Positions 14,545-19,956 of a stretch of DNA of 19,956 bases are shown in pieces (the first letter of the stretch is position 1; every line of letters begins with the position of its first letter). The notes below the pieces were generated by a model that ran no database searches, was not told where the DNA came from, and was given only the letters and a program-made list of their open reading frames with translations. The stretch lies in assembly GCA_002293455.1 (NCBI GenBank), contig DBDH01000088.1, forward strand, positions 4,202 through 24,157, written 5' to 3'. The translations under genes and the position numbers were made by a program. Source of the DNA: Treponema sp. UBA937 (GTDB lineage: Bacteria > Spirochaetota > Spirochaetia > Treponematales > Breznakiellaceae).

Positions 14545-15140
14545 TTTATTGTACTTCTGTATATGAAGATGAAATAACTCATCAGATTATGCTCAAGATG
14601 TATGAATTATTTCCAAAGCATATTACTGAATATAAAGCAATACATTGTAAGGGCAACGCAAAGATAAAGAAACATATTAACGCATATAACAACGCAGCAC
14701 AGTATGGTCATTATTTTGTGATAACTGATCTTGATAATAGAGAGTGCGCTCCGTCTTTGATCGCAAATTGGTTGACAGATCAGCGTTCTGAACAGTTATT
14801 ATTCAGAGTTGCCGTACATGAAGTTGAATCATGGTTACTTGCGGATAAAGAAAATTTTGCCGCTTTTTTCTCGGTAAGCAAAGATTTAATTCCAACAAGC
14901 CCTGATCTTGAACTTGACCCAAAGCAAACCGTAATATCCTTGGCAAAACGATCAAGAAAAAGAGATATAAGAGATAATATGGTTCCTATCGACGCTTATG
15001 CGAGTATTGGCCCTGGATATAATACTCAATTTCAAATTTACATACAAAATTTTTGGGATATACATATAGCGCGCAAGTCTTCTCCAAGTTTAGATAGTGC
15101 AATAAAATCAGTCGAAAAAATGATATTTCCAACAACATAA
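14541..15140 (+). CDS. DUF4276 (Toprim-like) partner protein
   Basis: This 199-aa protein matches DUF4276 by its layout: an N-terminal acidic segment TSVYEDEITHQIM in place of the usual EGxTE, a DxD-type VITDLDNRE at about 60-68, HEVESWLLAD at about 93-102, and a DPKQTVISLAKRSRKR stretch later. DUF4276 is thought to be related to Toprim nuclease domains, which use a Glu and a DxD for metal. The start is taken as the ATG at 14541, overlapping the ATPase stop as ATGA, the usual coupling. An ATG at 14526 is in frame but its only purine-rich stretch touches it. The 3' end overlaps the convergent SWIM gene by 103 bp. Probable effector of the ATPase pair, by inference. Confidence 0.78.
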   Translation: MIYCTSVYEDEITHQIMLKMYELFPKHITEYKAIHCKGNAKIKKHINAYNNAAQYGHYFVITDLDNRECAPSLIANWLTDQRSEQLLFRVAVHEVESWLLADKENFAAFFSVSKDLIPTSPDLELDPKQTVISLAKRSRKRDIRDNMVPIDAYASIGPGYNTQFQIYIQNFWDIHIARKSSPSLDSAIKSVEKMIFPTT

Positions 15141-16018
15141 TTCTGATAGATATGCTGTAGTATCGTTCTTGCCTGATAAGACCCTTTGTCTGCTACATTG
15201 GAAAGCAGCTCGTCTTGCAATGAAAGAAAGGAATCGGGATTAAGCCTATATGACAAATCCTCAAGCAGGCGCTGAAAATAATCACGGAAAGCACTGCGGG
15301 AATATTTTTCTTTTTTCATTTCTGAAAGGCAATAATTCTGCAAATCTTGTTCATCGTTTTTTTGTACTGTTTCCGATAGTATCTTAAAAGGCTGAAAATG
15401 ATATTTAGAATCAATCTCATAGCCGTTATCCGCTTCGCTTTCATATAACCACTGAGCATATTCTTCGATGCAAGCTTTTGCGATGAGGATTGCATCATTA
15501 TATTGTTTCTGCCCGGCACAACTCCAAGCCTTTTGAATCCACATATCAAGAACATCAATCGAAATATTTCCAGAGCAATAATCGTACTTATCAAATTCAA
15601 CAGACTCAAGACCTCGTCCAATAATTTCCGTATAAGCAAAATTGTTTTTGTTATTTATCCGCGGAACGAATTCAAGAAGAATAGCATCTAACAATTCAGG
15701 TATATATTTTGTTTGATTAATGATAAAGGATCGAAGTTCATCATGAGAAATATTCTTAATAAGTTCTTCAATGTTAGGTTCGTTATGTTTTTCATTTTTT
15801 TTATTTTGAGCAATCCTTTCAGCAATGGCTTTTTCGATCATGGGGATATGCTTACACGGATAACCACCACTAGGACAAGAACAATCATAATCGACAGTTT
15901 GTGTTCCGTCAGTAGTGATCTTTATTGTGTACAACCCATAATTCCCCTGATATTTTGCTGTCCAATAATTTTCCGCAGTCTGACGTAATTCAACGATCCC
16001 CGTATCTCTATACCGCAT
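15038..16018 (-). CDS. SWIM zinc-finger domain protein, probably truncated at its C-terminus
   Basis: This 326-aa protein has an N-terminal SWIM finger, CxC...CxH, with Cys46, Cys48, Cys55 and His57 (YDCSCPSGGYPCKHIPM). A long helical repeat-like region follows, with no enzyme motif. SWIM fingers bind DNA or proteins. The start ATG 16016-16018 has AGGAG 8 nt upstream. The last roughly 33 codons are simply the antisense of the DUF4276 gene end, and the helical body breaks off at about ILQHIYQNYVV. SWIM proteins of this type are usually longer. The natural end was therefore probably lost when the ATPase/DUF4276 block arrived. Whether the protein still works is unknown. Confidence 0.7.
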   Translation of the reverse strand: MRYRDTGIVELRQTAENYWTAKYQGNYGLYTIKITTDGTQTVDYDCSCPSGGYPCKHIPMIEKAIAERIAQNKKNEKHNEPNIEELIKNISHDELRSFIINQTKYIPELLDAILLEFVPRINNKNNFAYTEIIGRGLESVEFDKYDYCSGNISIDVLDMWIQKAWSCAGQKQYNDAILIAKACIEEYAQWLYESEADNGYEIDSKYHFQPFKILSETVQKNDEQDLQNYCLSEMKKEKYSRSAFRDYFQRLLEDLSYRLNPDSFLSLQDELLSNVADKGSYQARTILQHIYQNYVVGNIIFSTDFIALSKLGEDLRAICISQKFCM

Positions 16019-16130
16019 GGTTCAACTCCTGTTATATAATGTATTGGATAAATAGCCGCGGTGTGAAGTATGCGCAATGATTTGTGTGGATGGCGACAGA
16101 GCAAAATTGTTGGAATCGAGCAATGCAGAA

Positions 16131-16189
16131 ACGACGATAGCAAAATCGTAGACCTCATGCTTCATTTTTCCCGCCTATTATGTTATACT
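16131..16189 (+). promoter_or_regulatory. Promoter of the second toxin-antitoxin pair, related to the R-M promoter
   Basis: The first 29 bp (16131-16159) match 16851-16879 upstream of the R-M gene with 26 of 29 identical, including the inverted repeat ACGAT-AGCAAA-ATCGT. About 20 bp of new sequence follow, then an extended -10 (TG-T-TATACT, -10 hexamer 16184-16189). Transcription would start near 16196, just before AGAGG and the antitoxin ATG. Confidence 0.6.
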
Positions 16190-16208
16190 GCACAACAAGA
16201 GGTGATTT

Positions 16209-16400
16209 ATGGAAAATGTGATGTTTGATTATCAATCTTTTGGCGAAGAAATGGCTGTTCCTGCAGAGGTGATGCGGAAATTTGAAAACGAAGCCCATAA
16301 GGAATTCCCTTTCGATAATATGATGATGGAAATCCATATTTTGAGAGCGGTGAAAGCCTATGCAAAAACAAAGTTACGGACAGCAGCCATTGAAAACTAA
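16209..16400 (+). CDS. Antitoxin of the second PIN toxin pair
   Basis: This is a small 63-aa protein translated from ATG 16209 after AGAGGTGATTT. It has no family I can name. The middle, EFPFDNMMMEIHILRAVKAY, resembles the helical C-terminal segment found in short proteins paired with PIN toxins of the kind that follows here. It overlaps the toxin gene by 41 bp, which supports a coupled antitoxin role. The promoter just upstream carries an inverted repeat that could be its operator. Confidence 0.65.
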   Translation: MENVMFDYQSFGEEMAVPAEVMRKFENEAHKEFPFDNMMMEIHILRAVKAYAKTKLRTAAIEN

Positions 16401-16836
16401 AATTTATTTAGATACTACCGTAGTAAGTGCATTATTTGATAGCCGAACTCCTGAAAGAATGACCCAAACACAGCAATTCTGGAGAAATATCGATGATTAT
16501 AATGTTTTCATTTCAGAATTGGTCATTGATGAAATAAAAGGAGCAACTCAGCCATTACAAGATAACATGCTCAGTAAAGTCGTTGATTTTACATCATTAT
16601 CTACAACAGATGAAGTGAGAGGTTTAGCAACAGCGTATCTAGAAAATGAAATTTTCCCAGAGAAATATTTTGATGATGCTTTACATACAGCTTTAGCATC
16701 AGTTAACCAAATAGGTATATTATTAAGTTGGAATTTTACTCACCTTGTAAAAATAAAGACACGCCGAATGGTTGCTTTAATAAATACAATTCATAATTGC
16801 ATTCCTATCGAAATTATTACCCCGCCTGAATTATAA
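16360..16836 (+). CDS. PIN-domain protein, probable toxin
   Basis: This is a 158-aa PIN-family nuclease. KIYLDTTVVSALFD supplies the first acidic residue (Asp18), ISELVIDEI the Glu (53 or 58), and KYFDDALHTALA the paired Asp105/106. The last segment, LLSWNFTHLVKIK, has Asn125 in place of the fourth acidic residue, as usual in this PIN subgroup. The start at ATG 16360 lies within the antitoxin gene. A TTG at 16390 would give a start closer to the first strand, but it lacks a ribosome-binding site. Only 56 bp separate the stop from the R-M start, and those bases carry the R-M promoter and operator. It is unrelated in sequence to the first PIN toxin of the window beyond the fold. Confidence 0.82.
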   Translation: MQKQSYGQQPLKTKIYLDTTVVSALFDSRTPERMTQTQQFWRNIDDYNVFISELVIDEIKGATQPLQDNMLSKVVDFTSLSTTDEVRGLATAYLENEIFPEKYFDDALHTALASVNQIGILLSWNFTHLVKIKTRRMVALINTIHNCIPIEIITPPEL

Positions 16837-16852
16837 TATTGACGCAAAAAAC

Positions 16853-16886
16853 AACGATAGTAAAATCGTTGACCTCATGTTATAAT
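16853..16886 (+). promoter_or_regulatory. Operator and extended -10 promoter of the R-M gene
   Basis: A perfect inverted repeat, AACGAT-AGTAAA-ATCGTT (16853-16870), is followed by TG-T-TATAAT (hexamer 16881-16886). The start codon is only 6 bp after the hexamer and no Shine-Dalgarno is present, so the message is probably leaderless. The repeat covers the -35 area and is a natural repressor site. Related copies lie at 13152 and 16131. Confidence 0.6.
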
Positions 16887-16892
16887 CAACCC

Positions 16893-17483
16893 ATGCCTTT
16901 ATCATGGAACGAGATAAAAACCAGAGCCGCGGCTTTTGTGCTTGAATGGAAGGACAGTCAAACTGTCAGGGAAAAAGCCGAGGCGCAGACATTTGAAACC
17001 GGCTTTCTCAATATCTTCGGCGTAGAGCGGAAAAAAGCTGCTCTCTTTGAGCATGAAGTGCGTTTGGGAGAACATGAACGCGGTTATATCGACCTGTTTT
17101 GGAAAGGGCATATCATCATCGAGATGAAAACTCCCGGCAAGGATTTGAACAAGGCGTATGAACAGGCAAAAGCGTATGCTTTATCTCTGCCGCAAAAGGA
17201 TATTCCTAAAGGTATACTTACTTGTGACTTTCTCAATTTTCAGTATTACGATTTGGAAGATGACGCAAAGTGTTATCAGTTTCGGCTTGATGAGATGCCT
17301 GCCAATGTAGAACTGTTTGGAGATTTAGCAGGTTACAAGGATGCCGGTTATTTCAAACAGTGGGATCCGGTGAATATCGAAGCCGCTGAAAAAATGGGCA
17401 AACTCTATACCCGCTTAAAAGAAACCGGATATTCGGGGCATCAGCTTAAACTCTATCTTGTCCGCTTAATGTTCTCCGCTTAA
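16893..17483 (+). CDS. MmeI-like (type IIL) restriction-modification enzyme, N-terminal nuclease fragment
   Basis: This 196-aa frame is the front of a MmeI-type single-chain restriction-modification enzyme. The endonuclease motif D-x9-ExK is visible as Asp67 and Glu77-Met-Lys79 in GYIDLFWKGHIIIEMK, followed by the KAYEQAKAYALSLP helix typical of this nuclease domain. The start is the ATG at 16893. Upstream in-frame codons belong to the promoter, and the duplicated copy at 13196 begins at the same codon. The frame ends early at TAA 17481-17483, because a 14-bp tandem duplication shifts it out of phase with the methyltransferase part. With one copy of the 14-mer the chain would run LVRLMFCLFADDTG into the next frame, giving an enzyme of about 917 aa, the usual MmeI size. 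Confidence 0.85.
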   Translation: MPLSWNEIKTRAAAFVLEWKDSQTVREKAEAQTFETGFLNIFGVERKKAALFEHEVRLGEHERGYIDLFWKGHIIIEMKTPGKDLNKAYEQAKAYALSLPQKDIPKGILTCDFLNFQYYDLEDDAKCYQFRLDEMPANVELFGDLAGYKDAGYFKQWDPVNIEAAEKMGKLYTRLKETGYSGHQLKLYLVRLMFSA

Positions 17484-17489
17484 TGTTCT
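17462..17489 (+). repeat. 14-bp tandem duplication that splits the R-M gene
   Basis: CCGCTTAATGTTCT occurs twice in direct tandem (17462-17475 and 17476-17489). One copy keeps the R-M frame open. Two copies add 14 bp and create a stop. The second copy also forms TAATG, a stop and start overlap that could let ribosomes restart into the downstream frame. Confidence 0.92.
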
Positions 17490-19660
17490 GTTTATTCGCC
17501 GATGACACAGGCATTTTTGAACCGCCCAACTTGCTCAACAAATACATTTTTGAGCGGACAAATGAAGACGGAAGTGATCTTGCGCTTCATCTGCAAAAAA
17601 TATTTGAGGTATTGAACAAGCCGAAAGAAAAACGCCTGACCACAATTGATGAGCAGTTAAATCAATTTCCATACATCAACGGACATCTTTTTGAGGAACC
17701 CATAGAGACCGCCGATTTTGACCGACCCATGCGCGATACCATCATTGAATGCTGTACGCTCGATTGGAGCAAAATATCTCCGGCGATTTTCGGCGCGATG
17801 TTTCAGAGTGTCATGAACGACACTGAACGTCACGATATTGGCGCGCATTACACAAGCGAAGAAAATATTCTTAAACTTATCCGGCCGCTCTTTCTTGATG
17901 ATTTACGGGAAGAATTTAACAAGATAAAAAAATTCTCCCCCGCATTGCGAAAGGAACGGTTGAAAAAGTTTCATGATAAACTGGCTTCGCTCAAGTTTCT
18001 TGATCCCGCCTGCGGCTGCGGAAACTTTTTAGTTATCAGTTATCGAGAACTGCGTTTTTTGGAATTGGAAGTTTTGGAAATTCTTCTTGGCGATGATCGG
18101 GTACTGGACATTGACCATGAAATAAAAGTGAATGTAAATCAATTTTACGGAATTGAAATTGAGGAGTTCCCGGCACAGATAGCGCAGGTTGCTTTGTGGC
18201 TTGTAGATCATCAAATGAACATGATGGTGAGGGAACGCTTCGGCATGTATTTTACCCGCATTCCGCTTATTGCCTCCGCTTCTATTTATTGCGCAAATGC
18301 CCTCGCACTTGATTGGGAACATGTTATCCCGAAAACGGAATTAAGTTATATTCTGGGCAATCCGCCGTTTTTGGGCGCACGGGTAATGAGCAAAGAACAG
18401 AAAGCGGAAGTCAACACCGTGTTTGAGAGAATGAAGGATAACAGTAATCTTGATTATGTTACCTGCTGGTATCAAAAAGCGGCGCGGTATATTCAGGGGA
18501 CCGATATTGAAGCCGCGTTTGTTTCGACTAACAGCATTTGTCAGGGTGAACAGGTTCCCATTCTCTGGCCCGAACTGATGCACAAATACGGGATAAAAAT
18601 AAACTTTGCCCATCAGACTTTCAAGTGGAGTAATGAAGCGCGGGGCAAGGCGGCGGTATATTGCGTGATAATCGGTTTTAGTCTTTCGGACAGGAGTACA
18701 AAAAAGATTTATCAATACGCGGCAGTTACCGGCGAACCAAAGGAAACATCGGTCAATCAAATAAACGCGTATTTGATTGACGCTCCGCTCTTGTTTATTC
18801 AGAAACGGAATAAACCGATATGTACTGTATCTGAAATGGTGTTTGGCAATATGCCGAACGACAGAGGGTATTTTTCACTCAATGCGGAAGAAAGAAAAAC
18901 ATTGATTGCCGAAAATCCCGAAATAGAAGAATTGATTTTGCCTTTTATGGGCGCTGATGAATTTATCAATAATATTCCACGATATTGTATTTGGCTGAAA
19001 GACATATCTCCGACGAAGTATGAAAAATCAAAAGCAATAATGACCCGGATAAAAAATGTGCGTGAAGCAAGAATGGCAAGCGACCGCGAAGCGACGAGAA
19101 AATTGGCAGAGTTCCCTGCTCTGTTTGGAGAAATCCGTCAACCAGAAACGGATTATCTTTTAATTCCGCGTGTTTCTTCTGAACGGAGAAAATATATTCC
19201 TATTGGATTTTTAGGAAAAGATGTAATTGCCGGAGATTCGACATTGGTAATCCCCAACGCAGCTCTTTATGAATTCGGCATCGTAACATCTTCAATGCAC
19301 ATGGCGTGGGTTCGGTATGTATGCGGAAGATTAAAAAGCGATTACCGTTACTCTGCTTCTATCGTCTACAACAATTATCCGTGGCCGTCTCCAACTGATA
19401 AACAAAAAGAAGCTATAGAAGCGGCAGCACAGATTGTACTTGATGCGCGGAAGAAATACCCTAATTTATCTCTTGCAACACTTTACGACAGCAATACCAT
19501 GATACCGGAATTAGTAAAAGCCCATCAGAAACTTGATAAAGCGGTAGAAGCCGCTTATGGACGCTCTTTTACCGAGGACGCTCAGCGTGTTGCGTTTTTG
19601 TTTGAGTTGTATCAAAAGATGAGCGGGGAGCTGTTTGTGGGGAAGGGTAAGAAGAAGTGA
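17483..19660 (+). CDS. MmeI-like (type IIL) restriction-modification enzyme, methyltransferase and specificity fragment
   Basis: This 725-aa frame carries the rest of the MmeI-type enzyme. In order there is the helical linker (FCLFADDTGIFEP... to about 115), then an N6-adenine methyltransferase with the SAM-binding motif LDPACGCGNF at 173-182, FYGIEIEEFPAQIAQVALWL at 221-240 and catalytic GNPPFLG at 292-298 (NPPF is the target-base motif). The target-recognition domain follows (about 430-620), then a helical C-terminus ending in a Lys-rich tail. The ATG at 17483-17485 overlaps the stop of the nuclease fragment as TAATG. The methyltransferase could thus be made alone by re-initiation, giving modification without cutting, or the two fragments might associate. 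It overlaps the DUF2971 gene by one base. Confidence 0.88.
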   Translation: MFCLFADDTGIFEPPNLLNKYIFERTNEDGSDLALHLQKIFEVLNKPKEKRLTTIDEQLNQFPYINGHLFEEPIETADFDRPMRDTIIECCTLDWSKISPAIFGAMFQSVMNDTERHDIGAHYTSEENILKLIRPLFLDDLREEFNKIKKFSPALRKERLKKFHDKLASLKFLDPACGCGNFLVISYRELRFLELEVLEILLGDDRVLDIDHEIKVNVNQFYGIEIEEFPAQIAQVALWLVDHQMNMMVRERFGMYFTRIPLIASASIYCANALALDWEHVIPKTELSYILGNPPFLGARVMSKEQKAEVNTVFERMKDNSNLDYVTCWYQKAARYIQGTDIEAAFVSTNSICQGEQVPILWPELMHKYGIKINFAHQTFKWSNEARGKAAVYCVIIGFSLSDRSTKKIYQYAAVTGEPKETSVNQINAYLIDAPLLFIQKRNKPICTVSEMVFGNMPNDRGYFSLNAEERKTLIAENPEIEELILPFMGADEFINNIPRYCIWLKDISPTKYEKSKAIMTRIKNVREARMASDREATRKLAEFPALFGEIRQPETDYLLIPRVSSERRKYIPIGFLGKDVIAGDSTLVIPNAALYEFGIVTSSMHMAWVRYVCGRLKSDYRYSASIVYNNYPWPSPTDKQKEAIEAAAQIVLDARKKYPNLSLATLYDSNTMIPELVKAHQKLDKAVEAAYGRSFTEDAQRVAFLFELYQKMSGELFVGKGKKK

Positions 19661-19956
19661 TGAAATCATTAGGAAAAACTCATATAGAGCTTATGGACTA
19701 TATCTGGCGTTTGCTCTTCAATATAAATCATAGTTGTGAGGTGACACCTTTAATTCAAAATCAACGAGACAATTTAGCAGTCCATTATACTCTCAAAGCG
19801 CCAAGAAGTCTTTTTAGATATCGACCATTGGGAGAGGATATTGATCGAGAGCTTGAAGCATTGAAAAATCATAAAATGTGGTTCTCAGCCATAGACGCAT
19901 TAAATGATGCATTTGAAATTCATGTAAAAGAACCTAAGGCAACACTGATTAAATAC
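19660..19956 (+). CDS. DUF2971 protein, 5' part (runs off the window)
   Basis: A frame of 99 codons opens at ATG 19660-19662, whose A is the last base of the R-M stop (TGATG), and stays open to the window end. Residues about 54-90, SLFRYRPLGE...LEALKNHKMWFSAIDALNDAFE, match the DUF2971 signature: R-Y-R, then a W-F-S, then ND-FE. The function of DUF2971 is not established. The family is frequent in defence islands. GGAAGG lies upstream, inside the R-M gene, so translation is coupled to it. Only the N-terminal third or so is likely to be in view. Confidence 0.75.
   Translation, partial: MKSLGKTHIELMDYIWRLLFNINHSCEVTPLIQNQRDNLAVHYTLKAPRSLFRYRPLGEDIDRELEALKNHKMWFSAIDALNDAFEIHVKEPKATLIKY

Noticed and set aside
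16079..16140. Short plus-strand frame before the second TA promoter (MATEQNCWNRAMQKRR)
   Set aside because: Sixteen codons, no ribosome-binding site and no recognisable family. It may be a gene remnant, but nothing supports it.
16839..16892. Longer R-M N-terminus beginning at 16839
   Set aside because: The extra 18 codons are the operator and promoter, and the duplicated gene start at 13196 begins at the same codon as 16893.
1..19956. CRISPR arrays, tRNA and rRNA genes
   Set aside because: No regularly spaced repeats, tRNA-like cloverleaf or rRNA-like sequence was seen on reading. A dedicated search was not possible.

Overview
The window looks like a chromosomal segment of a host-associated spirochaete, most likely a Treponema. 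The clues are a fliS-flgN flagellar chaperone pair whose FliS begins like treponemal FliS, an exported lipoprotein paired with a FadL/PorV-like outer-membrane barrel, and moderate GC. No rRNA, tRNA or CRISPR array was seen. The genus call is inference.

Positions 1-5730 and 6531-10040 are ordinary chromosome. On the minus strand lie a Sir2 deacylase and a lipoprotein/outer-membrane-protein operon. On the plus strand lies an MFS transporter/PHP phosphoesterase pair. A minus-strand run then holds an EFR1-type flavodoxin-ferredoxin, a DUF362 ferredoxin protein, Ogt, an AraC regulator and a VOC protein. A PIN-type toxin-antitoxin pair (5847-6534) sits between the AraC and VOC genes.

Positions 10040-10523 hold the wreck of an IS4-family insertion sequence. 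It has 16-bp terminal inverted repeats and an internally deleted transposase, and a 144-bp non-autonomous element is nested inside it. fliS and a flgN-like gene follow.

From 11643 onward the window reads as a defence/mobile island: a DUF4143 AAA ATPase, a RecF/OLD-like ATPase with a DUF4276 (Toprim-like) partner, a truncated SWIM-domain gene, a second PIN toxin-antitoxin pair, a MmeI-like (type IIL) restriction-modification gene split by a 14-bp tandem duplication, and the start of a DUF2971 gene.

The most striking pattern is how the accessory modules sit. The first TA pair is bounded by two copies of the 3' end of the araC gene. The DUF4143 ATPase is bounded by two copies of the 3' end of the flgN-like gene. 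The ATPase/DUF4276/SWIM block and the second TA pair are bounded by copies of the 5' end or promoter of the R-M gene. In the two 3'-end cases most differences between copies are synonymous or preserve the stop codon, as if each module arrived with a foreign allele of the gene end it joined. This gene-end-duplicating insertion has no visible integrase and is the best candidate here for an undescribed mobility process.
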